64,000 nt of DNA from Pseudomonadota bacterium (GTDB lineage: Bacteria > Myxococcota_A > Polyangia > Polyangiales > Polyangiaceae): NCBI GenBank assembly GCA_023398955.1, contig JAEWRL010000110.1, positions 1 to 64,000 on the forward strand, in the 5' to 3' direction. This document shows, one piece after another, positions 17,249 to 25,775 of this stretch (positions are counted from its first letter, which is position 1; the number at the start of each line of letters is the position of its first letter). The translations under genes were made by a program, and so were the position numbers. The notes under the pieces were generated by a model, which made no database searches, was not told the DNA's origin, and saw only the letters and a program-made list of their open reading frames with translations.

Positions 17249-17712
17249 GATCGGTGCCTGGAGACTACCATGGACCGGGAGCAGTCGCGCCGAAACAGTC
17301 GCGCCGAAACCGGAGTGAAGGCATAGTTGGCGACACGGCACGGAAAGTACAACCGACAGGCAAGCATCGGCAGAATGCCTCGGGTCGTCCGAGGGTCCGG
17401 CACTGGTCCGACGATTCTGCAGAACGGTCGCCAGGTGCAGCATCAGGTTACAAAACGCCTCTGCTCACGTCCGGCCCGCGTGCAGCGCCGCGCCTTTGCG
17501 GCACAGCTGCAAGAGCCGCACCGTCGCGCCACAACGGCGGAGCCGCCAGTTTGTTGGGCTGAACGTGCCCATGTCGACCCGGAACCTGCTAATTTGCTGC
17601 CGCAAACGCCTGTAAGACTTGCCCCGTAACCCTGACCCGGCGAGGCTGGACACGGTGGTGGCCGCGCGCCAGCGCCGCGCACCCTAAGGACGTTCTCCAA
17701 AACCTGATCTGC
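17249..17712. other. Divergent intergenic region kinase / FHA regulator, with 14-base tandem duplication
   Basis: About 460 bases that must carry both promoters. A perfect tandem duplication of AGTCGCGCCGAAAC lies at 17283-17296 and 17297-17310, 35 bases upstream of the proposed kinase start. I see no clear sigma-70 promoter. If the kinase instead starts at ATG 17443, the first half would be coding. Confidence 0.5.
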
Positions 17713-18630
17713 ATGGCAACACTCGAGCGAGGCGATGGTCGGGCCACGGTGATGGTCGAGCCGGAGTTGGTGATCGGCCGGCTGCAAACCTGCGGGCTCA
17801 GGCTCAGCGCACCCTATGTTTCGAGCGTCCATGCGACGCTGCGCTGGTATGACTCGCGATGGGAGGTCAAGGACCTTGGTAGTCGTAACGGCACGTGGTT
17901 GAATGGGGAGCTATTGATGCCCGGCCAAACGTATCCGCTCACGCAGGGCGCTAGGCTGACATTCGGGCACGAGCAGGAGATATGGCGACTGTCCGACGAC
18001 TCGGCACCGCGGCCGATGCTCATGCGCGTGGGCGATGGGGCCGCCGTCTTGCTCGAGCAAGATGTGGTCGGGATCCCGGATGACGAAGACCCCGAAGTGA
18101 TGCTCTTGCGCGACGCCAATGGCGTCTGGCGAGCGGAGCGGATCGATGGGGAATCCATTCCGCTCGAGCACCGGGGCACGTTCGAGGCCGGGGGCCACCG
18201 CTGGCGATTCGCGGTTCCGGAAAGCGTAGGGGCCACCTCCGTGCTCGCCTCGCCGGAGGATTTGCCGTCGATCCTCCTGAAATTCACCGTGTCCCACGAC
18301 GAAGAACACGTGGAACTGCGCGTCGAGTCCAACGGACACACGTTCGAGCTTGGCGCGCGCGGTCACAACTATCTCCTTTTGACGCTGGCGCGGCTCCGCC
18401 TGGACGACGTGAGACGAGGAACCCGTAGCTCGGCTTCTGGATGGACCTACGTCGACGACCTGGAGAAGCTGTTGAAGACCAAAGCGTCACGGCTGAACAT
18501 CGACATCTTCCGCATTCGGCAGCAGTTCTCCAGGCTCGGGCTCGGCAACGTGCTGAATATCGTCGAGCGCCGTCATCGCGCCAAGCAACTGAGAATCGGG
18601 ACCGACGCCATCGACATCCAGATGCTCTAG
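17713..18630 (+). CDS. FHA domain protein with C-terminal winged-helix-like domain
   Basis: 305 aa. An N-terminal FHA domain (about residues 15-95) contains the phosphothreonine-binding pattern: IGR near 19-21, SSVHATL and LGSRNGTWLNG. The middle is a second beta-rich part. The last 110 residues (LTLARLRLDD... SRLNIDIFRIRQQFSRLGL) look like a winged-helix, OmpR-like output domain. It should bind phosphothreonine made by a Ser/Thr kinase and relay this to transcription. The large kinase gene lies divergently 464 bases away and is the natural candidate partner (inference). tadA follows after 23 bases on the same strand. Confidence 0.75.
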   Translation: MATLERGDGRATVMVEPELVIGRLQTCGLRLSAPYVSSVHATLRWYDSRWEVKDLGSRNGTWLNGELLMPGQTYPLTQGARLTFGHEQEIWRLSDDSAPRPMLMRVGDGAAVLLEQDVVGIPDDEDPEVMLLRDANGVWRAERIDGESIPLEHRGTFEAGGHRWRFAVPESVGATSVLASPEDLPSILLKFTVSHDEEHVELRVESNGHTFELGARGHNYLLLTLARLRLDDVRRGTRSSASGWTYVDDLEKLLKTKASRLNIDIFRIRQQFSRLGLGNVLNIVERRHRAKQLRIGTDAIDIQML

Positions 18631-18653
18631 GCGTAGTGCCGACCTCCGCGACC

Positions 18654-19148
18654 ATGCCAAAAGAAGTGACTAGTCCCCCGGAGGAGCTCGACCACGACCG
18701 ATGGATGCGCGAAGCCCTCGCTGAGGCCGCGATGGCAGCAGTTCATGGGGATGTTCCGGTCGGTTGCGTCATCGTTCGCGGCGACACCATCATCGCTCGC
18801 GCCCACAACCGCCGAGAGATCGACGCGGATCCGACCGCGCACGCCGAGCTCCTCGCCTTGCGCGCCGCCGCGCTCGCCCTGAGCACGTGGCGCATTGCGG
18901 ACGTGACGCTCTATTCTACCTTGGAGCCGTGCACCATGTGCGCGGGTGCCCTCGTCAACGCACGGGTCCCGCGGCTCGTCTATGGCGCCAGTGATCCGAA
19001 GGCCGGCGGGGTAGATAGCGTCTTCGCGATCCCGACGGACCCGCGCCTGAACCACCGAGTCGACTGCACGGGAGGAGTACTTCGTGAGGAAGCAGTTGCG
19101 CTCTTGCGGGCCTTCTTTGGCAAGCTACGCGCCGAAGGACAGAAGTAG
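18654..19148 (+). CDS. tadA: tRNA-specific adenosine deaminase (TadA)
   Basis: 164 aa zinc deaminase that converts A34 to inosine in the anticodon of tRNA-Arg(ACG). The zinc and proton-shuttle motif HAE is at residues 63-65 and PCTMC at 92-96. The length and the GASDPKAGGVDS segment are typical of bacterial TadA. The start ATG lies 23 bases after the FHA gene. The frame is open further upstream inside that gene, but those residues are Arg-rich read-through. Confidence 0.9.
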   Translation: MPKEVTSPPEELDHDRWMREALAEAAMAAVHGDVPVGCVIVRGDTIIARAHNRREIDADPTAHAELLALRAAALALSTWRIADVTLYSTLEPCTMCAGALVNARVPRLVYGASDPKAGGVDSVFAIPTDPRLNHRVDCTGGVLREEAVALLRAFFGKLRAEGQK

Positions 19149-19158
19149 CAGGTACTCA

Positions 19159-21558
19159 TCAACGCAGTGGCTGGGAGGAGGGGAGAGCTCCCTGAGTTCG
19201 CCGCGGCAGGGCTCGCGGAACGTACTCGTGCTGCTGCCGGAGCCCGACGCCAGCGCCCCCCTCGTAAGGGTCTGGCTCGAGGTCCGTGGGGAGCGCTGGG
19301 ATGGCACCAGCGTCGCCGTTCGACCCCGGTCTCCCAAAGACCAGCTCCTCTCGTAGAGCCAGCGCAACCTCGCTATCAGTCAATCGCCCACGCTCATGGG
19401 CAATCTCTATGAGGCGCCGGACGTAGCGCTGCCACCCCGGCTTCAGACGACCATCTCCGTCGAAATGATAAGCTTTTGGATTGGGGAGAATCGAAGCGAG
19501 ATAAAAGGCCTGGGCCACGCTGAGCTGTGCCGGCTCCTTGGCGAAGTAGAAGCGCGCGGCCGGTCCAATTCCGTAGAGCCCGGGACCATACTCGATGACA
19601 TTGAGATAAAGCTCCAGTATCTGCTCCTTGGTCAGCTGCTGTTCGAGCAACATCGTGAAGACGGCCTCCTGGACCTTGCGAACCAGCGTTTTTTCCCTGC
19701 CAAGATAGAGATTCTTCGCCAATTGCATCGTCACCGTGCTAGCGCCACGCAGGAACGTTCCGGCGTCTATGTTCTGTCGAATGGCGCCTTGGATGGCGTA
19801 GTCATCGAAACCATCATGGCGATAGAAGCGACCATCCTCACACACCAAGATCGCGGTCTCCATATACGTGGAGATCGCCCCGAACGGTACCCAGTCATTC
19901 GTGCCTGGACCAGCGGTCTTCTCAAGCCACCGCCCATTTGCAGCCTGAACATCATAGGTGAAGACACCGCCAAACCGTCGCGGGTCGACGGAGGCCGGGA
20001 CGCTCGTCACCCGGCATCGGTTATCGAGCGCCCACTTCACGTTCGCCTCGCCGGGCTTTCGTGTGTCGAATGCTACTGCTGTGTCCAGGGAAACCGTACC
20101 GGCGAGTTTCAGCCCGTCGAGTGCTGGGAAAACCCCAGCCGGAGCCGATTCCAGCATGGTCTGGCAGGCAGCCAGCGGGACCTTGGCGCCAAAGTCCACA
20201 ACGACGTAATCCTCCGTGCGCTCGACGCTTCCGGCAAGCTCTAGCCGAACCTCGCCAATCGAGAGCTGTGCAGCTTCCACCTCGAGCCGCCGCGGCGAGA
20301 AGCTCAGGCTACCACGGCCGCTCCATCCGATGTCGATGTCCCGCAGCGCTGAGTGGGACAGTTTCGGTTGACGCAATGTGACATCTTTTACCTCGCCCGT
20401 TGCGTCCACTCGCAGCCACGATCCGTCCGCAGCGAGTCTGGCTCGGGTCTCAGCCTTCACGCGAGCCGCGCGAACCTCCTCGAGTCCGAAATCGCCCTCG
20501 CGAACGCCGAGCGCCGCGAGGTTCACTGGACCCCCCGCGACCCGGAAGTCGACGGGACCATCGCGGAGCGGTAGCTGGATCGATAGGTCCATCCCAGCCG
20601 CCGCTCGAGGCCCCGGCTCCAAAACCGCCTTCAGAAGACCGTTCTCCCGCGAGACTCGAAGGCCGGCCGGGCCGATCTTCAAACGCTGGCCAGCGTTCCT
20701 CAGCTCGATCTCGACGCCCCCCAGAGCCAAACCCTGAGACGGAATGAACGGCACCAGAGCGCTCGCCGCGTGCTTCAGCTGCCGTCTTAGGAGCTGACCC
20801 GCGTGGAGAACCTCTCCACGCTGCGGGTCCGTGAGCTGTCGGCCGGGGAGAGCTTCCGGGTCTCCGGACGCACCGAAGAGGAAGCTGACCCACTTCGTCG
20901 GACGGGCGTGCTCCAGATCAATCCACGCCGACATCCCCGCAGCGTCCATACGTTCCATCGCGCGCGGTCTCTCTCCGCTCCGCGAGCTCGCTGCGCCACC
21001 TCTCACGTCGACACCCAGGCCTGGCAGTTCCAAGCGCGCAAGCCCAAACCGAACATCAACTCGCCGATCCCCCGTCTTCAATCGTAGGTCCCAAATGCGT
21101 TGCAGGGGCGACTCGGGAGAAGGACGCCAAACAACATCCAATCCAGCAATGGTCACTGCGGGCGCAGAAGCAGCTGGGGCGACGCTGGGCGTGGCGTCGT
21201 TACGCGACCGACGCCACGTCGCTGCCGCCGCCTCGATCTCGGTCGCCGTACCGCGAAGGACCAACCGACCGCCGTGCACTTCGATGCTCGCGATGCCGAG
21301 CTTCCAATTCGGCACGACGCGCACCCGGCGGAGCTCGAGACGCATGGTGTCGCCGGATTTGGTCGCGACCCGCAGATTCGAGAGCGTCACGGCACCGAGC
21401 CCCAGCGAGACGTCGTCGATCTCCAACATTAGCCCGCGTTGCTCAGCTTTTCCAGCGACAACGGACCTTATGAGAGCCGGGATCGAGAGCAGGAGGGCCA
21501 CTGCCACGGCTAGAGACCCAGTCGTCACGACAACGAACGGCCAACGCATCTTCGTCAT
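19159..21558 (-). CDS. Penicillin-binding-type transglycosylase (GT51) with long AsmA-like N-terminal region
   Basis: 799 aa. An N-terminal membrane anchor (residues 4-27) is followed by about 500 residues of beta-rich sequence resembling AsmA/DUF748-type envelope proteins (VSLGLGAVTLSNLRVAT, SIEVHGGRLVL). The C-terminal GT51 domain (about 560-745) polymerises lipid II into glycan strands. The catalytic Glu is in CEDGRFYRHDG (Glu574), with RGASTVTMQLAKNLYL and LNVIEYGPGLYGI also present. No transpeptidase domain follows, so it is monofunctional. The start MTKMRWP was chosen because it leads straight into the membrane segment. The unusual length suggests a specialised wall enzyme. It follows a DNA methyltransferase gene 40 bases upstream on the same strand. 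Confidence 0.8.
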   Translation of the reverse strand: MTKMRWPFVVVTTGSLAVAVALLLSIPALIRSVVAGKAEQRGLMLEIDDVSLGLGAVTLSNLRVATKSGDTMRLELRRVRVVPNWKLGIASIEVHGGRLVLRGTATEIEAAAATWRRSRNDATPSVAPAASAPAVTIAGLDVVWRPSPESPLQRIWDLRLKTGDRRVDVRFGLARLELPGLGVDVRGGAASSRSGERPRAMERMDAAGMSAWIDLEHARPTKWVSFLFGASGDPEALPGRQLTDPQRGEVLHAGQLLRRQLKHAASALVPFIPSQGLALGGVEIELRNAGQRLKIGPAGLRVSRENGLLKAVLEPGPRAAAGMDLSIQLPLRDGPVDFRVAGGPVNLAALGVREGDFGLEEVRAARVKAETRARLAADGSWLRVDATGEVKDVTLRQPKLSHSALRDIDIGWSGRGSLSFSPRRLEVEAAQLSIGEVRLELAGSVERTEDYVVVDFGAKVPLAACQTMLESAPAGVFPALDGLKLAGTVSLDTAVAFDTRKPGEANVKWALDNRCRVTSVPASVDPRRFGGVFTYDVQAANGRWLEKTAGPGTNDWVPFGAISTYMETAILVCEDGRFYRHDGFDDYAIQGAIRQNIDAGTFLRGASTVTMQLAKNLYLGREKTLVRKVQEAVFTMLLEQQLTKEQILELYLNVIEYGPGLYGIGPAARFYFAKEPAQLSVAQAFYLASILPNPKAYHFDGDGRLKPGWQRYVRRLIEIAHERGRLTDSEVALALREELVFGRPGSNGDAGAIPALPTDLEPDPYEGGAGVGLRQQHEYVPRALPRRTQGALPSSQPLR

Positions 21559-21598
21559 GTTAGTTCGAGGAGCCGAAAGCACAAATCCGGCCACCCCC

Positions 21599-22843
21599 TC
21601 ACTGTGGCATGGTACCCACGACGTCGAATTCCACGAGCTCGCGCTTTGAGTTGCGCTTCCGCAAGGCTTTGACGGCTACTTGGGCGAACCCGGCTTCCCG
21701 CAGGAGCTCCGCGTATGCTTGCTCGGTCGGAACCAGCTGTCCGTAGAAAGACGAGTTGCCAACGATGTAGTGGACCCTGCCGCCCGGAGCGATGCGAGCC
21801 GCGACCGCCGCGATATGCTGACGAACATCCCCGAAATACTTGTGCACGTAGCGCGCGAGCAGGTCCGCGCTCTGGCCCTGCGATTGGCGAATGGCACGGA
21901 GGCTGGCGGACACGACGAGCGGTAGTGCGTGCCCGTCGGACGCTGGAACCCAAGTCGCGATGCGACTCGTTGCTATCCCCCAAGTCCCCCCTACCGCTCG
22001 CCAGTCGAGCTCTCCGGCATCCCGAGCGTTCTCCAGATATCCCAACCAGTACATATATGGACGCAGCTCACGAATGTAGCTCATTCGGTTCACGTAAGGT
22101 GGAGACGTCACGACTAGGTCGAAGGAGGCTGGCTCCACTGGCTTCAGATCCCGTGCGTCCGCGATGAGGATCCGCGTAGCACCGAGTGGGTTCGGACTCA
22201 CCGCTTCGATCACTGCCGCAGCCGAAGTGCGAAAATGGGCGCTCACCTGGCGTAGGGAGGCGCTCCGCTTTGGGGGTGGCCCTGCGGTTGCCGTCTTGAA
22301 CGACATCGATTGATGATTGAATGCCGCCGCGGAAACGCCGATCACCGTGCGGCAGAACGCTACGTCGAGTAGGCGACGCGCTCCCGAGCGGGCCGTCGTG
22401 TACTCCTCGATGGCAGCGCGCACTGCACAGAGCGCGTGAAGTACGGGGGGGGGCCACCAGCGTTCTATATTGTGAATGGGCGGTGGCGCGACCGGGAGGA
22501 TACCGTTTGCAGCGTGGTGACTGACGAGGTCGACGACGACGCGAGTGTCGCGCACCACGGCGGCGGAGTACCGCGCGGTCTTGGCCCGGGCCAGCCACAC
22601 CAGGAAAGGATTGATGTCCGTGGCCTGCGCGGGAAGACCCGACTCGCTGGCACAGAGCGCCGTCGTGCCGGTCCCAGAGTACGGGTCAAGCACGCCAATC
22701 CTCGGCGCCTCGCTGCGTAGGATTTCGCTCACGACGTTCACGGAGTATGCGGGCGTCAGACGCAGCCATCCGTGGCGCCCTTGCTGCGCGTTCTGGCGAA
22801 AGGTGAGGTCGCGCCGCGAGGAAAGGCGGCTACGGTCCAGCAT
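21599..22843 (-). CDS. DNA methyltransferase, orphan, m4C/m6A type
   Basis: 414 aa. The SAM motif is LDPYSGTGTTAL near residues 52-63 and the catalytic motif IV is TSPPYVNRMSY near 250-260. The SPPY form with motif I before motif IV fits amino-methyltransferases of the N4-cytosine or N6-adenine type. No restriction endonuclease or specificity subunit is adjacent, so it is probably a solitary (orphan) enzyme; an RNA target is less likely but possible. It is divergent from a small helical protein gene, with only 9 bases between the two start codons. Confidence 0.72.
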   Translation of the reverse strand: MLDRSRLSSRRDLTFRQNAQQGRHGWLRLTPAYSVNVVSEILRSEAPRIGVLDPYSGTGTTALCASESGLPAQATDINPFLVWLARAKTARYSAAVVRDTRVVVDLVSHHAANGILPVAPPPIHNIERWWPPPVLHALCAVRAAIEEYTTARSGARRLLDVAFCRTVIGVSAAAFNHQSMSFKTATAGPPPKRSASLRQVSAHFRTSAAAVIEAVSPNPLGATRILIADARDLKPVEPASFDLVVTSPPYVNRMSYIRELRPYMYWLGYLENARDAGELDWRAVGGTWGIATSRIATWVPASDGHALPLVVSASLRAIRQSQGQSADLLARYVHKYFGDVRQHIAAVAARIAPGGRVHYIVGNSSFYGQLVPTEQAYAELLREAGFAQVAVKALRKRNSKRELVEFDVVGTMPQ

Positions 22844-22852
22844 CGTGCACGG

Positions 22853-23140
22853 ATGATGGCGGGAATTGCCCAGACGCTGTCAAGTCTCAAAGCCGAGAAC
22901 TTGGCCGCGGCCTTGGAGTTCTGCCACGCGCGTCTTCCTGCCATGAACAAATCACGCCTCGACCTGGAGATTGCCCGGGCGCTTCGCAACAATGATGATG
23001 CTCTTGCCCTCGAGCTCATGCGAGAGAAGGACGCGCTCCGCGTCAAACCGCGTCCCATCGCGAAGGCAGCAGCGGCTCAGCGAGCGATTACCGCAACCCG
23101 CGGCAGGATCGCGGGGCAAGCGAGGCGTCAACTTGCCTGA
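22853..23140 (+). CDS. Small helical protein of unknown function
   Basis: 95 aa, Ala/Leu/Arg-rich and probably all-helical: SLKAENLAAALEFCHARL, then LDLEIARALRNNDDALALEL, ending basic (about 12 Lys/Arg in the last 35 residues). No signal peptide or membrane segment. The translation looks like a real protein and, if the start is right, its promoter overlaps the methyltransferase's 5' end. No family recognised; the basic tail could bind nucleic acid (inference). Confidence 0.45.
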   Translation: MMAGIAQTLSSLKAENLAAALEFCHARLPAMNKSRLDLEIARALRNNDDALALELMREKDALRVKPRPIAKAAAAQRAITATRGRIAGQARRQLA

Positions 23141-23190
23141 CCGGGCAACCTATCAGCGCGATTCACCTTCAGCCCCAACCGCGGCGCCTT

Positions 23191-23916
23191 TCAGATTACA
23201 CGGTACCCAAAGCCGCGGCGCCCCTGAAGGCAATAGGCAAGACCGCCCAGCTTCTTGCGAATATTGAAGACGTGCACCCGCACCAGCGACGTGTCCCCGG
23301 TCATGGGACCATCAAAGGCCTTCTGGAGGAGCTCGGCCGCTGTCCGCCACTGCCTTTTCCGCTCCAGCAAGGCAGCCACCAACGCGGCCTCGGTCACTGT
23401 GAGGTGGACGGGGACGCCCTGGACACGCAGCTCCGTGCCATGCAGCGCGATTTCTGGGGAAGACTGCGGGAGCTGCGCCGCCGCCGCAGTAGCTGGATAC
23501 ATCCCTGACGCAGCGCCTAGCAGTGCTGTCGTTCTTGCCAGGACCTGCGGTTCCGAGATGGCCCCAGCAACGACGTCGTCTGCTCCCGCGTCGAGCAACT
23601 GAGTGACTACTTCGGCGTCGGCTCCTTGAGCAACCACGGCGATGGGAGCGCAGCCGACCCGACGACGTATGTGGTGGAGCCAACCGATGGCCGCGCCGCT
23701 CGGCTCTCGTAGCCAGAACACGACGAGGTGCCAGGGACCCTCGCTCACCCGAAGGTACTCCGGCTCATCCCGAAGCTCGACCTCCTGAAGAGAGACGTCG
23801 CCAAGCTCCCGCACAAGCGCGGCGATGCCCGGCGAGCCCTGCCGACACGTCGTAACGACGAGAATGCGCCGCCGAGCAGCGACGCGGCCTGCGTAATCGT
23901 TCACTCCAGACCCCAT
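23191..23916 (-). CDS. OmpR-like transcriptional regulator with degenerate receiver
   Basis: 241 aa. The N-terminal half follows a receiver fold (RRRILVVTTCRQG... GADDVVAGAISEPQVLART), but the position of the phospho-acceptor Asp reads LVVFWLREPSG, with no Asp, and the acidic pair after ILVV is missing. It is therefore probably not phosphorylated. The C-terminal half is a winged-helix DNA-binding domain (LTVTEAALVAALLERK, VRVHVFNIRKKLGG, GRRGFGYRVI). The start is supported by AGAGGAGC 6-7 bases before ATG 23916; a TATATC sequence further up could be part of the promoter. No histidine kinase is nearby. Confidence 0.75.
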   Translation of the reverse strand: MGSGVNDYAGRVAARRRILVVTTCRQGSPGIAALVRELGDVSLQEVELRDEPEYLRVSEGPWHLVVFWLREPSGAAIGWLHHIRRRVGCAPIAVVAQGADAEVVTQLLDAGADDVVAGAISEPQVLARTTALLGAASGMYPATAAAAQLPQSSPEIALHGTELRVQGVPVHLTVTEAALVAALLERKRQWRTAAELLQKAFDGPMTGDTSLVRVHVFNIRKKLGGLAYCLQGRRGFGYRVI

Positions 23917-24499
23917 GGATGCTCCTCTAGAGGATATACACGCATCCACGGTGACGCTCCAGCGCTCCTTTGGGCGATGGATACCCAGGCACGCACGACC
24001 ACCACGGACTCGCATCCCTTGCGCAAATGTCGGCCCAGCGCCTCTCGAATATCAGACTGAAAACTCGAACCAGCAAATTATAGGCGCTACAGCATTTCAG
24101 AGGGGCACGTTTGCCATCGCGCCCTACACGCGAGCCGCACCAGAAGGAACTCGTGGGGGCGATGGCCCAAGCCGCGGGGGACTGAGGTCAAGGCCTCGCT
24201 GGCGACGCGCGAGCTTAACGTTGCACCTCCACCGTGGGGCACGCAGAGCGAGTCGTTGGCATCTTCGGTTTGCCAGACAGCTCGTTTTCAATTGGCAGGC
24301 ACACCTCGAGGTTTTCGTTCTTCGGTCCCTCGCGATGACCTCCGCCAGGCTGCGCGCCAGCTGCATTGCACTACGCCACCCGCGAGGACGCCCTGGCCGT
24401 TTGGCCTTGGTGGAGAAACCCAACCCGCACGCTCCCCAGTGACGGCGAGCAGCCCGGATCCGAGTGGCGCTCGGCGCCCACGAGCGCACACTACGTCCC
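23917..24499. other. Non-coding stretch
   Basis: About 580 bases with no convincing gene. Open frames on both strands give Arg/Pro/Ser-rich translations without domains. A locally AT-richer patch near 24055-24110 could hold a promoter, but no clear boxes are seen. Confidence 0.45.
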
Positions 24500-24967
24500 A
24501 TGCTGGTTACCGATGGCTCCCGCCGACGTGCTCTGGCTCAGTGTTCCCGCAGCCACGCCTTGCAGAGACTAGGGCGAGGCCGACGTGCGCTGATTGGCGT
24601 CCTCCTTTCTGGCGCCGCGTTTGCGTGTGGCCCTGGTGCTGGCACTTACTGCCAGACAGGCAACCGCTACGGCACAGAGTGCTACTCGCGAGCAGATGTC
24701 GAGAGTCCTCCTGGGGCGCCGGGGCGACCTGCGGACGGGGAGAGCAGGCCTGACTGGCGCGGCAGCTTGAGTCCATCGCGAACGGTGCCGCCTCCACCCG
24801 CCAAGCTGCCTCCGCCCGTCGTGGTGAGCAGCACCAAACCGCTGTCGGAGGGTCGCACTGGTGCCGGCGGTGGCAGCGCCGGCACCGGCCCTGCCCTCCC
24901 TTCCCCGCCGCCGACGCCATCGCATTCTCCTGCGCCATCGCAGAGACCGCCAGCCCCCAACGACTGA
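24500..24967 (+). CDS. Pro-rich putative lipoprotein
   Basis: About 155 aa. A basic stretch (LGRGRRALIG) leads into a hydrophobic segment ending in the lipobox AFAC, so a lipid anchor is likely. After a short Cys-containing part (GTYCQTGNRYGTECYS) the remainder is Pro/Ser/Gly-rich, like a wall-spanning linker without a globular domain. The start is uncertain, since ATG 24500 leaves a long n-region. No function can be assigned. Confidence 0.5.
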   Translation: MLVTDGSRRRALAQCSRSHALQRLGRGRRALIGVLLSGAAFACGPGAGTYCQTGNRYGTECYSRADVESPPGAPGRPADGESRPDWRGSLSPSRTVPPPPAKLPPPVVVSSTKPLSEGRTGAGGGSAGTGPALPSPPPTPSHSPAPSQRPPAPND

Positions 24968-25151
24968 GCGTGGCCCTCACCCCCGCGGCAGCGCCTGTCG
25001 GGACGGCGGTGTTGTTGCTGAGCCATTGGGCGAGGGGGCCTTGGGCATCCGCCAGGCTACGACACTCCCTCGCTGACGGTATACGTCGCGCCGCCTCCCC
25101 GTTCCGTCCCTTCAAGTGGGCACCACATGGCACCTCCAATAGGAGCGGCGG

Positions 25152-25224
25152 TGGAGCCGAGGGGGATCGAACCCCTGACCTCCTGACTGCCAGTCAGGCG
25201 CTCTCCCAGCTGAGCTACGGCCCC
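25152..25224 (-). tRNA. tRNA-Ala (anticodon GGC)
   Basis: On the minus strand a 73-base cloverleaf begins GGGGCCGTAGCTCAG. The 7-bp acceptor stem (GGGGCCG with CGGCTCC) includes one G-T wobble. The anticodon stem CCTGA/TCAGG encloses loop CTGGCAG with anticodon GGC; the T-arm carries GTTCGATCC; the discriminator is A. CCA is not fully encoded (ACC then G). Confidence 0.93.
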
Positions 25225-25316
25225 TTGGGGAGGCGCAACGTTACACGAAGCGAGAACAAAGGCGAGCTGTTTTCTGTATTTCTGACAAGCCCAGCAGCCA
25301 CAAGGAGCAGCAAAGC

Positions 25317-25538
25317 CTACCGTCCCGCCGACCCTTGGCGCGTCAGTGTATGCTGCGCAGCATCATCCCCGGAATCCTCCACTGTTTCGGTGTCGGTGCC
25401 TCCTAGTACCAACAGCGCCAGGATGCCGCCAAGGAACAGCGCTCCACCCAGCAGGGTCAGCCAGCCGGGAGTAGATGGCTCGTGCAAGTCCAGAGCGTCG
25501 TGATCACCGTGGGCAGAGTCTGCTGAGCGACTTTTCAT
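25317..25538 (-). CDS. Small single-pass membrane protein
   Basis: 73 aa. A polar, His/Asp-rich N-terminus is followed by one transmembrane segment (WLTLLGGALFLGGILALLVL, about residues 27-46) and a Thr/Asp-rich tail. No domain recognised. The start MKSRSADSA was chosen; the frame remains open 12 codons upstream. It lies between tRNA-Ala and the kinase gene at 25776 and is divergent from the latter. Confidence 0.5.
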   Translation of the reverse strand: MKSRSADSAHGDHDALDLHEPSTPGWLTLLGGALFLGGILALLVLGGTDTETVEDSGDDAAQHTLTRQGSAGR

Positions 25539-25775
25539 CGTTCGAAACAATACTCCGGAGAGTACTCCAAGCAACGCCGATCATGGCGGCCGAAGGACCA
25601 AGCGCGCTCGGCTGTCGGCCACAGGCGCGCCCACGGCCGCCGCGGCACATCCTTCGCGTCGCTGATCTTGACCCCTGTTGATGGCGGGCCGTACCCTCCC
25701 CCGTCGTCACTTGCCCCCGAGTTGCGTCCGCCTCGACAGCTGCCGTCGTCGCGGCACACCTTCCGAAAAGAGCCT

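Noticed and set aside
18441..18653. N-terminal extension of tadA inside the FHA gene
   Set aside because: Residues are Arg/His-rich read-through of another frame; the ATG at 18654 gives the normal TadA length.
24124..24501. Minus-strand open frame of 125 residues near the lipoprotein
   Set aside because: More than a quarter Arg, no hydrophobic core or motif; likely GC-driven.
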